From assembly GCA_949752735.1 (NCBI GenBank), contig OX457043.1:112001-176000 (forward strand): a stretch of 64,000 nucleotides of DNA. Reading direction: 5' to 3'. The notes under the pieces were generated by a model, which searched no databases, was not told the origin of the DNA, and saw only the letters and a list, made by a program, of their open reading frames with translations. A program made the translations under genes and the position numbers. Shown here piece by piece: positions 52,088 through 62,439 of the stretch (position 1 is the first letter of the stretch; the number at the start of each line of letters is the position of its first letter). Source of the stretch: Lumbricus terrestris (lineage: Eukaryota; Annelida; Clitellata; Crassiclitellata; Lumbricidae).

Positions 52088-52489
52088 TTATGAGGTGCTA
52101 TCAAAAGCAACGAGCGTCTGAGTCTGGACGTAGAAAGGACCCTGAGACACAAATGTCCTCAGTCGTAGAAATGACTCGTTGCCAAAGATGTTTGAAGCGG
52201 TCGGTGAATCAACGAGAGTTCGAACAATTGCGAATTTCCTCTCCATTCCATCCTTCGTCGTTTCTGTCCTTCTGTCAATCACGTACTCCTCAAACCCTGG
52301 CTGGCTGCTAAGGTATTCCTGTCCCCATGGCAACCTGGCCAATGACTCAATCAGCCGGAGACCAGGAATGTGTAGCTCTGCAAATGGCTGCTTAGCAACG
52401 GCCAGGATCTTCCTCAGAGGATCAGAGTCGGAGAGCAAATCGAACCAATCCTTTGTTACCTGCAGCAGCTCAATTGTCTGACTTACGAC
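52088..52489 (-). CDS. PSMD5: PSMD5 terminal exon
   Basis: The acceptor is CTGTTGTCGCAG. It encodes VVSQTIELLQVTKDWFDLLS through LPWGQEYLSSQPGFEEYVID and FGNESFLRLRTFVSQ to TAA at 52090-52088. It is the most conserved part of the protein. Confidence 0.97.
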   Translation of the reverse strand, partial: VVSQTIELLQVTKDWFDLLSDSDPLRKILAVAKQPFAELHIPGLRLIESLARLPWGQEYLSSQPGFEEYVIDRRTETTKDGMERKFAIVRTLVDSPTASNIFGNESFLRLRTFVSQGPFYVQTQTLVAFDSTS

Positions 52490-54625
52490 CTGCGACAACA
52501 GAAACAACACAATCCACAGATTAAAACAATAACTGTTCTACAATGCATTTCGGAAGCAGTCGTGCCGTGAACCTAGTTCCTTCCACCATAACTGGTCTGT
52601 ACTCATCCAGTTACAAGCACGATCATGACGCAAACGAAGCACCAATAGTCCACCATTGATTTAAAGAGTTTTCTTATGTTCATGACTATGTTCACACTGT
52701 ACCACAGTTATGTGGTGTGAGCACTTGTTATAGCGCCTCATCAAATCCTGCTACTCAGAGGTGCTCCCGACTACAGCTCAGACACTGAATCAGAGTTGCT
52801 CGCCTGAGTAATTGCGAATGAAGGACTTGCTCAGGGTCCCTACGTGACAGCTTGAGGAGGATTTGAGCGAACAACTCTCCAGTCTCAAGGCACCAAACAT
52901 ACCCCTGCACCCCACTAATTGCGCCAACAGTGAGTGATTTATCCCATTCACTACCCCTAAAAGTAGATCACTGCCTTTACAATGCTCTATAAATAAGAGC
53001 ATAGATGTTAAAAACGATGAAAATAAAATAAAAAACGGAAAAACCGTTTTCTTTTTTATAAAAAATAAAAAACGACAAAAAATGACAAAAAACGCAAACG
53101 AAAACTAATTTGCTTTTGTTACATCTGAAACTGCATTTTATGCTTAACGACCTTGATTAAACAAGTTTATCTTAATCTGCAAATAACACAACCTTATTAT
53201 TAGGCCAAAATTAATTGGTAAAACTTTGGTTTAGTAAGAAATTCAGAAAAATTAAAGGTATTGAAATCTTTTCAAATTTAAATTGTAAACACAAGTCCAC
53301 ATAAGTTCATGCCGATCGACATAACAAAATTAAAATCTAATAAGAAGCTAAGACCATAGATGTGTACTAAATTATATATTGTTCATTTGTACTTAAAATT
53401 GTTACCTATGAATATTAATTATAGGCCCAAATATTTTAAATTTCGAAATAACTCTTACAAATTTCATTTCTTGTAGGGAACTACTACATGTATTTCCCAA
53501 AGGAGGACTCAAACAATTACATAATGGCACTATAGTTTGCTGAATCCTTGAGATTACGGTGAAAACATATGGAATATCAGACAAAAATTAAATTAAGAAA
53601 ATTAATAATAGACAGCAAATAGAATAAATAAAGTTACATAAAAAATAAAAAACGATGAGAACAATTAAAAACGAAAAAACCGACGTTTTTTGCGAGAGAA
53701 TAAAAAAACTGACAAAAGTTTTTTACACCTGTGAATAAGAGCATTTCCAAGAAGTATGAGGATGACCAACCGGAAAAAGTTTTTTACAACTATGAATAAG
53801 AGCATTTGCAAGAAGGATGAGGATGACCAACCTCTAGATGCATCAGTTGAGCAATGACTGTTAAAGCACGACTTCGACGGCTGCTTGACGCATTAGTCAG
53901 CAGTCGACCGAGACTACGACAAGTCAGAACCATCGCATCATCTGACAAATAAACCATCAACAGAGAAATTTATTCAATTCATCCTAATCGCAAATAACCA
54001 TTTGTCTGCGTTCAGTTTCAGATATATGGGTCATTATACAAGTCAAGTGTCAAAATCAAACAAAATGCTCACCAGGAGAAACTACAACCTGCATTGCTCT
54101 TAAGTGAGGCTAGTGACAGCATAAGATTTCTTAGGCAAATGGTAAGCAACTAGCACAGAGGTAAAAGAATGCTTTTCTGCAAATTAGACAGTTAATAATT
54201 CAAATCACAGACTTCATAGATTTTTGCATAAACATTAGAACTCTTAAACCATCATTCCAATTTCCTCTGAAATATGACCATAAAGCACAAAGCACAAGAA
54301 TAGAAGAAACATTTTCCACTGATGTGTTCATCATTCACACAGATGGTCGAATGAACGAACGAATGAATGCATGGGACTGCAACAAACAAACAAACTTACG
54401 GTGCTTTGCCAGCGCCATCTTTCCCTCTGGTGTGCTCCCAATTAATCCAATCGTTTCCATGGCAATGTCAGCGTTGCCAGGGTCAACAGCCTCTGCATCC
54501 GGATCCATCATGGCAAACATCGTCTTCATGAACAGCTGAAATCGACTGCACATCGCCTTTGGTCGCACATAACACAACCCACCAAAGAACTTGAACAAAC
54601 CTACCAACACAGTTCAACAAAACAT

Positions 54626-54664
<39 letters not shown>

Positions 54665-57600
54665 TACGACCAAGTAAAGTCTGCCAGACAATCGAATGAT
54701 AGGTGCTGATATTCATAAATGCCAATTTACATCTATTCGACATGTGTAAAAATATCTCAGAATGTAAAAAACACGTTTTTCAACTGGAATTTTGTAATGG
54801 AAGGTATCACAGTCTAAGCAAAATGATATTTATATCTTATGAAAGTACTTTTCAAGACCTTTATAATGGTGTGCAGCACATAATTGTAATTTTGTAATTG
54901 TCATTGAAACATTTATATAGCGCCGCTCACGGATTCAGTGGCGCTCCCGACCCAAGCTAGTGCTCCCGCTAACAAATAGCATAGTCTTCAGGTGTTTACG
55001 AAACAGGGGAAGAGAAAGGCCAAGAAGCTCAGAACGTAGCTTGTGAGGAAGGCGGTTCCAACAAGTAGGGCCAACATATGCGAAGCTTCTGGACTGGGCC
55101 GTAGCTCCACGCATGCGCGGGACAACTAGAAGGCCATTAGCAGCCGAGCGAAGGGCAGAGCGGCCAGGAAGAGTGGAGACCAAGTTACACAATGCCCAAA
55201 TATAAGAGGGGGCTACCCCGAGAAGAGAGTTGCGCATAAGTGTCAGAATCTTGAACTCAATGCGCTGAGGTATAACTTGCTGCATAACTGTGCTACCTAT
55301 CCCGCATGGTCATATTTCAATCGGCAGATGACCTACTTTTCACTTTGTGCAGTTTTCAAGATGGTCTAACGCATCAAGTTAGCATTTAAAATACCTCAGA
55401 ATTTGCCAGATCATTCATCACAAGGCCCATAGCAAACCCAAAAAGTTCTGGGACTTTATATTTAATACCGACGAAGTAGTGGTTGTTCAAATATCAATTT
55501 TCATACTGTCGGAATAAACAAAATGCCATTTTCGCGAATAATAGCTCAAACTGTAAAATTTTACAATGGTCACTAACGTTGTGAAAATTTTCTAGAAGTA
55601 TCTGGCATACTTCCTGAGTTATTAGCGATCAAAAACGCCTCAGAATTAAGTCGTTCGCGAGCTGTTGCTACCCCCCACTATAAAAATTGTCATATCTCGA
55701 AGACCATGCAACATTTGAGCTAATATTTTGCATAGCTTCCTAAGATATGCTGGTTTACAAACTGACCAAATATCATCAAATTCTGAGATGGTGTGGTGGG
55801 GACCATTGGTTGATTTGACATGGAATGACCCACTTATGAGTACAATGCAACTTCAAGGAAAGCTAATCAATAGAGTTCTCAACTCAACAAGGATAAAACT
55901 TGTTCAAACAGAAGATTTCAGTCATTTGCAGAACAGAGGATAATACGCTGACCAGCTGATCATCTCTTGCTTTATGTGGCAGGTTGCTCCACAACTCCAT
56001 GGCACAGTACCAATGAAAGCGAAACTTCAGTGCCGAGTTGTAGAGGAACAAGAACAAAGGTGAGGTGGGCATGAAGAATGTGCTAATTGACTAAATGAAG
56101 AAACCTGTTGGGGGTCATTGCACAACTACGTAACGCTCATTGAAAACGTTACGAAACGCTACGTGGGTGGGTGAAGCTGAACGCTACGCAACATCTTGAA
56201 TTTTTTTATTAATAAATATTAAATTATCATCGAATGACACTTCAGACATGATGTGATCGAAGTTTAAACTCCGTGATATTGATTTAAAATGCAACCAAAA
56301 AGGGTCTATGTATCTGAAGAAGATACGGCAGCAGACACAAGTTACTTGCCAGGTAAACATTATCTGTTCTCCCATTTGTGCAAACCGGGAACCGCTCTTT
56401 GAATTGTTTAGATCTGTGATAGTCTCACAAACGGAACAACGAGGTAGGCCTAATTCCCTTTGGGTTCCTGACACTGAAGAACCACTTTGAAGCATATTTT
56501 ACTTAGTGGACACAAACTTCAAAATTTAAAATTGATGCTCAACAGAATCCAGCAATATTTCTATTAAATAATTATCGACTAAGCAAATAATTTAACTTCA
56601 CCTTAACTTGGAGTAATTATTAATGAGCAATTTAGTCCGTGAAACTTTTCAGCAGTATGTAAAAAATTTTATCGAGGTAAAATTTAAGAAAATTGCATGA
56701 CTGCAATTTATATAAAAAAAAACATTCTGTAGGCTATATTTTAAGCCTATAGTCTACTGTCAAATTATAATTCACAATTCACATACTATATTAAATTCGC
56801 CATGAAAATATGAATTATAAATAGGATTTTGCATAGGCCTGGTAGCAGTGGTAGGCCTAAATCTTAACTGATTTTTCTTAAAAATAACGTTACGCAACGC
56901 TGGGGCTGGTCAAGGGAAGCGTTACAGGGTGGGTGGGTCAAAAACGGTCATTTTCGGCGTTACATAATTATGCAATGACCCCTTGCAAGGAACAGATGAC
57001 GCAGACATATGCAGTGAACCATGAAAAGATGTGATAGACTGACCTGGAACAATGAGCATAGATGTGATGTAGTCATCTTGAGAAGAAACCAAGAGTTCCT
57101 CGATACGCCTGACTGCTCCCGTCTGCTCCAAGTAGCCAAAGCCGTGGTCAGACAGACTGAACTTTGACAGCAACTCAAGGCAGTTGAGTTGAATGACAAC
57201 ATCATCTTTGTTCAGTTCAGTGATCAACCGCTGGAGCAGAGAACTCTCAGAGCAACGCAACATTGCCTCAACGGACAACATCGCGATGTCGACAATCATC
57301 TGAAATTATATCGACATGACCCACATTCAACGTCTACTCAGCATCCACTTCTTCCTTCAATCATCAGCACCAGAAACAGAAAGCGTTAGATCCAACAGAA
57401 AGCGTTAGATGCAACAGAAAGCGTTAGATGCAACAGAAAGCGTTAGATGCAACAGAAAGCATTAGATGCAACAGAAAGCATTAGATGCAACAGAAAGCGT
57501 TAGATGCAACAGAAAGCGTTAGATGCAACAGAAAGCGTTAGATGCAACAGAAAGCGTTAGATGCAACAGAAAGCGTTAGATGCAACAGAAAGCGTTATAT

Positions 57601-60600
57601 GCAACAGAAAGCGTTAGATGCAACAGAAAGCGTTAGATGCAACAGAAAGCGTTATATGCAACAGAAAGCGTTAGATGCAACAGAAAGCGTTAGATGCAAC
57701 AGAAAGCGTTAGATGCAACAGAAAGCGTTAGATGCAACAGAAAGCGTTAGATGCAACAGAAAGCAGTGTTAGATGCAATGTAAACTAGACAACACAACTA
57801 TATAAACAATCATCCGCAAATGTCAACACGATTACATTCATCTCTTTTTTACTTTTGTGCTCTGTCGCCTTGACTGCCTAGCAGACAACGCTTCTCTTTC
57901 TCAAGTGCAGCAATCATTCAAAGTAAGCGATCACTAATAACAGATCTGTAAAGTCTGAAAATCACGTCAGACACAGATCTGTGATGAATAACTTGCCTCA
58001 TAAACCCTGAACTTCGTGGCATCATCTTTAGACATGACCTGAAGCAGATGAGGAAGAACTTGGTTGTGAAATATCAACTCCAATCCCTCACTGCTTCTAC
58101 CTGGAGAAATCAAAAACCGCTGCAGGAATCAACAAAAAATATTTACCTTAACCCTAATCTGGTTTAAAGAAACAACAAAAACTTCATTCTGTTCTGCAGA
58201 TATCTTAATTATGTCAACACAAGAAGAATATCCATGAATCTCAGCATCGAACAAACATATAAAGATTACCGGTATAAAACATTTTCCCAATATCTCCTAC
58301 AGCTATAATATATTTAAATTTTCCCAATATTTCATATAGCTTGAAGGGGCGCTCTTGCGCATATAGAATTAAATAAATAAAGCTAATTAAAACTCATGAA
58401 AGCATTGACCATGATTAAATGCTACTTAAATATGCACCGAATCAGTCCAGAATCTTTTGTTAAGCGACAACATTCACAAAAGATTTATAAGCAGAATAAT
58501 TGACCAATGAAATCATGAGCAATTTCCTCACTGACCGAGAGCAACAAGAATCTTGACAGCTTTCTTGGACACTGTTTCCCGTCCAACGAGATCAACAACC
58601 CTCTGGACAACTTCAACACACAATGCCAGCTGTTGAGGACTGGAGTTGGCCACTCGACCAACCTACACAATTCAACAGACAATCAAAGCGTTTATCACTT
58701 AATTAGCTCTTCTACACTTCTAGACATTCAACCTATACAACAAAATTTAAACAGTACCACTTAGCTTATGATATACAGTGCCTGCAAAAAAGTCTCCATT
58801 TGCATTCATACAAGATTCATCTGAGCACACAACAATGAACAGTGGGACACTGTTTTCCAATGCAGCCACATCAAATGTCTTGCCTGATCAATACAAGACG
58901 ACTTTTTTTCTACATTAAGACATTGGGGACCTGATAACGTACTGGTTTTGGTGCACCCTCAGTTGACGCCTTACACTACGACACATGAGAAGACTTTAAT
59001 ACTATTTAATTAATAAAAATATTAGCAATAATAATACTGTATAACAGTAGTCGTAGATTAAAAATTTAACAACGTCGCTTGATCATTATGGCTGCAGACA
59101 GTATTATGGTAAACAGCTGACAAGTAATATTGTAATGTGAATGAGTAATTAATATATTGTAATGTGAATGAGTAATTAATATATATTGTAAAGTGAATGA
59201 GTAATTAATATACAGGGTGGCTCAAAAAAAATGTACCACCGGGGAAAATGCGATATCTTCGCAGCCGATCGAACTTTTTCTGCGAAAATTTCCCAATTTG
59301 TAGGGGAATGAATTTCCAACAATCCCTGAAAGTTTCATTTTAAACTTTTCATGTTTGCAAAAGTTACAGCTGTTCAAACTTAAAATTTCGTTTTTCAAAT
59401 ATCCGCGGAAAATTGACGCAACTTGTAGATTTCCAAGTCAAATGATATCACTTCTCACTACGACCTCAGCATTCCGTTTTGCAGTTTATTGTAAGGTATA
59501 ATGAGAGTGTCCACTCCCTGCCTTAACACAAGCTCAAATTCTTTTTGTGAAGCTCAGTATGGCCTTGTTGGTCGGGTCCTGCGGCAACTGACCCCACATT
59601 AGCAGCAAGACTTGCTTCAGCTGGCCAATGTTCTCCAACTTGGGATGAAATGTCTTGCAGCGTTCCAGCATAGCTCACCAAACGTGATAAGCAAGAGGGC
59701 TAAGGTCTGGCGAGTTTGTAAGTCATCTTTGCCAATGCATTTACTTCAGTTGATGGCAATAAGGTAGCGCCATCTTAATCAACCTTGCTGTGCGAGCAAG
59801 CAGGCGCACTGTCCTGCTGGAAAATAAAACCAGATGTTAGAACATACCTGGTCTTCAATGAGTCCGGGTTAGAGAGTTCAAAGATGAGTTTGACATCTAA
59901 CCTACTGAATGGGATTAAATGCAGTCTTTTCTTGCAGCCGTAACACACGCCAGCATATCTGATGCCGAAACCACGATGTGCTTTGCAAACTTGACCTTTC
60001 GATTACCAAGCGAATTTCTTGAAAATCGTGTTTTTTTCATCAGGCCAAGCGACCACTTCCTGCCTCTTTTCCGACATCTGATCTTCGTTACATAAACATG
60101 TTTGCAGATAGCCTTCAATGTGCTCAGGCTCCACTTTTCACTGGGTATTTTTGCTATGATCACGCGATGTCCCAGTCTCTGTTCATGCAAAGTCCGAGTT
60201 CCCATTTTATCTTTCGCAGAAACTTTGCCCGTGACGTTCAGTAATGGGTTCACGAATTGAGACCTTAATCTATAAAATATCACCAAATACCAGCAGATTG
60301 CTTCATAAACAGCTACTTTACAGCTCATAGTGAGGTCGTATGACATCATCATCAATTTGTGTGTTGTAATTTGCCAAAAAATATTAATGAAATCACATGT
60401 ATTGGAGCATGATTCTCCGGATAATTGAAAAAACCAAATTTTAAGTTTGAACAGCTGTAACTTTTGCAAACATGAAAAGTTTCAAATGAAACTTTCAGGG
60501 ATTGTTGGATATTCATTCCCCTTCAAATTGCGAAATTTTTGCAGAAAAAGCTCAATCGCCTGCGAAGATATCGCATTTTCCCCGGTGGTACATTTTTTTT

Positions 60601-60817
60601 TGAGCCACCCTGTATATTGTAATGTGAATGAGTAATTAATATATATTGTAATGTGAATGAGTAATTAATATATGACCTGATTCAGACTGATGTCATTGAC
60701 AGCCGGTGGTGAGTCATGCGAGAGTCCAAGAAGGACTTCTGCACAGAACGTAGTCAGAAGAACGTTGACATCAACAGCCGTGAACAATCGATCGAGGATG
60801 ACACAGCAAGACTCCAA
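52088..60817 (-). CDS. PSMD5: PSMD5 (S5b) orthologue, seven exons, first exon missing
   Basis: PSMD5 is a cytosolic HEAT/ARM-repeat chaperone that holds the RPT1-RPT2-RPN1 module while the 19S proteasome base is assembled. Exons on the minus strand: 60817-60677, 58662-58536, 58100-57997, 57299-57044, 54600-54400, 53941-53832 and 52489-52088. They total 1341 bp, or 446 residues plus stop, in frame throughout; human residues about 59-504 are 446. Signature matches: CCVILDRLF, GRVANSS, SEGLELIF with KFRVYE, LFKFFGGL, METIGLIGSTPEGK, WGQEYLSSQPGFEEYVIDR, and FGNESFLRLRTFVSQGPFYV. One intron has a GC donor. The first exon (about 58 codons in human) was not found before 64000. Introns carry a SINE, LINE, hAT, a minisatellite and a mariner element. 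Confidence 0.95.
52728..52935 (-). repeat. tRNA-derived SINE, antisense copy
   Basis: TTATAGCGCCTCATC at one end and GTGCTCCCGACTACAGCTCA match the 33585-33790 copy. The B-box region is decayed (GGATTTGAGCG). It lies in a PSMD5 intron. Confidence 0.7.
53000..53733. mobile_element. A-rich hAT element with 8-bp target duplication
   Basis: CATAGATGTTAAAAAC and GTTTTTTACACCTGTG are inverted ends. AATAAGAG lies at 52992-52999 and 53734-53741. Subterminal AAAAACGAAAAAACCG and CGGAAAAACCGTTTT motifs mirror each other. It is non-coding and sits in the last PSMD5 intron. Confidence 0.83.
53734..53834. repeat. Tandem duplication next to a PSMD5 splice donor
   Basis: AATAAGAGCATTTCCAAGAA with GATGAGGATGACCAACC occurs at 53734-53771 and again at 53797-53834 with a few changes. 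A GGAAAAAGTTTTTTACAACT spacer copies the hAT end. The inner copy contains the donor of the exon ending at 53832. Confidence 0.85.
53832..53941 (-). CDS. PSMD5: PSMD5 exon
   Basis: The acceptor is TTTATTTGTCAG and the donor GAG/GTTGGT. It encodes HDAMVLTCRSLGRLLTNASS, then RSRALTVIAQLMHLE, lining up with the human ELKIRCLDAISSLLYLP helix pair. Phase fits on both sides. Confidence 0.88.
54400..54600 (-). CDS. PSMD5: PSMD5 exon
   Basis: The acceptor is TGTGTTGGTAG and the donor CACC/GTAAGT. It encodes LFKFFGGLCYVRPKAMCSRF, then KTMFAMMDPDAEAVD and METIGLIGSTPEGKMALAK. Confidence 0.96.
54903..55290 (-). pseudogene. LINE remnant with TATATAGCGCC tail
   Basis: The minus-strand frame 54935-55285 reads PQRIEFKILTLMRNSLLGV, then SAANGLLVVPRM and TCWNRLPHKLRSE, a CR1/L2-like C-terminus. 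The 3' end is AGCGGCGCTATATAAATG. It lies in a PSMD5 intron. Confidence 0.8.
55316..55831. repeat. Fragment related to the 12572-15167 palindrome family
   Basis: Ends GTTGATTTGACATGGAATGA+CCCA at 55810-55833, like the right end of the palindromic element, preceded by AAATTCTGAGATGGT as there. The left limit is approximate. It lies in the same PSMD5 intron. Confidence 0.6.
56111..56982. mobile_element. GGGGTCATTGC-ended DNA element, copy 2
   Basis: Ends GGGGTCATTGCACAACT and TTATGCAATGACCCC; TTG lies at 56108-56110 and 56983-56985. The interior matches copy 1 (23838-25780) in inverse orientation, with a continuous site where copy 1 holds a LINE. It is 61 bp from the PSMD5 exon ending at 57044. 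Confidence 0.78.
57044..57299 (-). CDS. PSMD5: PSMD5 exon
   Basis: The acceptor is ATTATATTTCAG and the donor CCAG/GTCAGT. It encodes MIVDIAMLSVEAMLRCSESS, then LLQRLITELNKDDVVIQLNC and LLSKFSLSDHGFGYLEQTGA, matching the human [20 protein letters not shown] region. The leading ATG is internal. Confidence 0.95.
57375..57777. repeat. 19-bp minisatellite
   Basis: About 21 head-to-tail copies of GCAACAGAAAGCGTTAGAT with rare G/A and G/T variants. It lies in a PSMD5 intron, about 75 bp from an exon acceptor. Confidence 0.97.
57997..58100 (-). CDS. PSMD5: PSMD5 exon followed by a GC donor
   Basis: The acceptor is GATTTCTCCAG. It encodes RSSEGLELIFHNQVLPHLLQ, then VMSKDDATKFRVYE. The donor is TATGAG/GCAAGT, the usual context of GC-AG introns. 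Using it keeps the frame with exons on both sides. Confidence 0.93.
58536..58662 (-). CDS. PSMD5: PSMD5 exon
   Basis: The acceptor is TTGAATTGTGTAG and the donor CTCG/GTCAGT. It encodes VGRVANSSPQQLALCVEVVQ, then RVVDLVGRETVSKKAVKILV, matching the human IGRIVENSDAV...VAKAAIKSL block. Confidence 0.95.
59133..59212. repeat. 27-29 bp tandem repeat, continued at 60613-60672
   Basis: Units of TATTGTAATGTGAATGAGTA+ATTAATA. Three copies stand before and two after the mariner element, so the transposon landed inside the array. Confidence 0.9.
59213..60612 (-). mobile_element. Tc1/mariner element with broken transposase
   Basis: Ends CAGGGTGGCTCAAAAA and TTTTTGAGCCACCCTG are flanked by TA on each side. 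The inverted repeats run for about 190 bp. On the minus strand, readable transposase pieces are a helix-turn-helix-like HRVIIAKIPSEKWSLSTLKA (within 59915-60469), then QQDSAPA, NSPDLSP, and a C-terminus MLERCKTFHPKLENI, QLKQVLLLMWGQLPQ and NKAILSFTKRI. Frameshifts and stops separate them. The order and the QQDSAPA...SPDLSP motifs are those of Tc1/mariner DDE transposases. It is 1400 bp and dead. Confidence 0.9.
60677..60817 (-). CDS. PSMD5: PSMD5 exon (first one found)
   Basis: The acceptor is GATGATCAGTGATCAG, after a short T-run. The donor CAG/GTCATA lies just before the tandem repeat and mariner element. It encodes LESCCVILDRLFTAVDVNVL and CAEVLLGLSHDSPPAVNDIS, matching human LCVSILERLLQAM...LIHPDDSVKILTLSQ. 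It starts and ends in phase 0. Confidence 0.92.
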
Positions 60818-61166
60818 CTGATCACTGATCATCAAAAAATAGTCAATTTACATCAAAATCATTCACTGCATATGCATGTCTCTCTCGTGCCTTCATGTCA
60901 GTTGCATGCATCGTCATCAACGAGATGAACATTGCTCATAAAATGAATCATGAATACATGTTCAGGTTAGTTCAATAACTGCTTCATTACTCAGTTCAAT
61001 ATATATCAATTACTAATTATGCTAATTGTTTCGGTGCAAATTAATCACCTCCAATCTCCCTCATTGTTACCATTTGTTAAATCCACAGTTGATTTTACCC
61101 TATGAACAAAATAAAATGACTTGAAGATGTCAGTGTTGGTCAGGAAAACTGTGCTTGCATTTAATA

Positions 61167-61956
61167 AGGCCAAAAAAAATAATGTTGTGTTTCCGGTAAC
61201 CCGACCGACCCTCTTTTATTGCCGCGACTCAAATAATTTTGTAAAAAATGTTATTTAAAAAAAATTATAATAAAAAAATTGTATTAAATTTTTTTTAAAT
61301 TTGTGAACATTTAAAAAAAAATTTATTGACATAATACGGTGACATTGTCTTCTGTATAGAGTTGGATCTTAGGCCAAAAATGTTGTGTTTCCGGTAATTC
61401 GACCGACTCACTTTTATTGCCGCAACTCGGAAAATTTTGTGTAAAGTTTTTTATTTACAGTGACATTGCCTTAGAGTTTCACGCCTGCCTAACTACTTCC
61501 TGGTTGCCAGTCTTGAGAAACCTCTAGCCTTATCATTCTCACTTGAGCCACTTCTAACGGTGACTAGGGAAAATAAATATAGCAACCTCTAGGTGTAACT
61601 AGTCACTGGCTTGGCCAGTCTGGAACGACCTCTGGCAGTGATGTTCTGTTTGCACTCATATTCCCCTTCCCTTCCCACTTTATCTTACCAGAAAAGATGT
61701 CAACAAAATGAAATTAATAGAATTGTTTTCTAGAGCAATTTTAGGTACAGACAGTAGGGAAATAGGCAGTTTATACTTGCTTAGAACACGTACTTTGTTG
61801 CAGCATGTACCTTTATGCAAAAAAGAGTAGTTGGGTATAATTTTTCGGATAGTCACTGTATAAAAATATTTTACCAAAATAAAAATATTTTTCGACCTAC
61901 CTACCCAATTTTTTTTAGCACTGTTACCGGAAACACAGCATTATTTTTTTGGGCCT
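61167..61956. mobile_element. TA-flanked element with long inverted ends
   Basis: AGGCCAAAAAAAATAATG and CATTATTTTTTTGGGCCT, continuing to GTTTCCGGTAAC, are inverted ends of about 35 bp. TA flanks both (61165-61166 and 61957-61958). An internal copy of the left end (GTTGTGTTTCCGGTAATTCG) starts near 61381. It has no transposase. It would lie in or upstream of PSMD5 intron 1. Confidence 0.72.
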
Positions 61957-62214
61957 TATCGAGAATCTGAATTACCAAAATCAATCAAATTAGGCGTCTG
62001 AAAATAGGATAAATTATCATATCATATTAAATTTTTTATAAACTAACTCTAGCAGAATAGACTATTTGAGTGTATGACATTACCCCTTGCACCCCCCCCG
62101 GACAAAAAACCTGGACAAAACCTCACCGTCGGAAACAACATCAACCCGATTTAACCTATTAAAAAACGGACATTAAATCCCTCCCCTGTGCAAATAGCTT
62201 ATTTCTGTAGTTAA

Positions 62215-62430
62215 TTGATAAAACCAGACAGCGCCAAGCCGTCTCGGTTGTGGGGCCGTCAATCTGGAATGGCCTCCCCCCTAACCTCCATCTCCTTCAC
62301 CTGACCAGTCAATCCCTATTCCTTAAGTCCCTTAAATCTTTTTTCTTTTGCCGTGGGTGGGCTGGGAGCGCCTCTGAGTAGTTTCTTGAAGGGGCGTTAT
62401 ATAAATGCTAATAATGAATGAATGAATGAA
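62215..62430 (+). pseudogene. LINE remnant, C-terminus with (AATG)n tail
   Basis: Reads RQRQAVSVVGPSIWNGLPPN, then FLKSLKSFFF and a 3' end TTATATAAATGCTAATAATG followed by (AATG)n. It is a CR1/L2-like C-terminus in sense orientation. Confidence 0.75.
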
Positions 62431-62439
62431 TGAAAACAT

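Noticed and set aside
55884..56072. Extra PSMD5 exon
   Set aside because: Exons at 57044 and 54600 already join in phase and match the human order. The CAMELWSNLPHK text is more like a LINE end.
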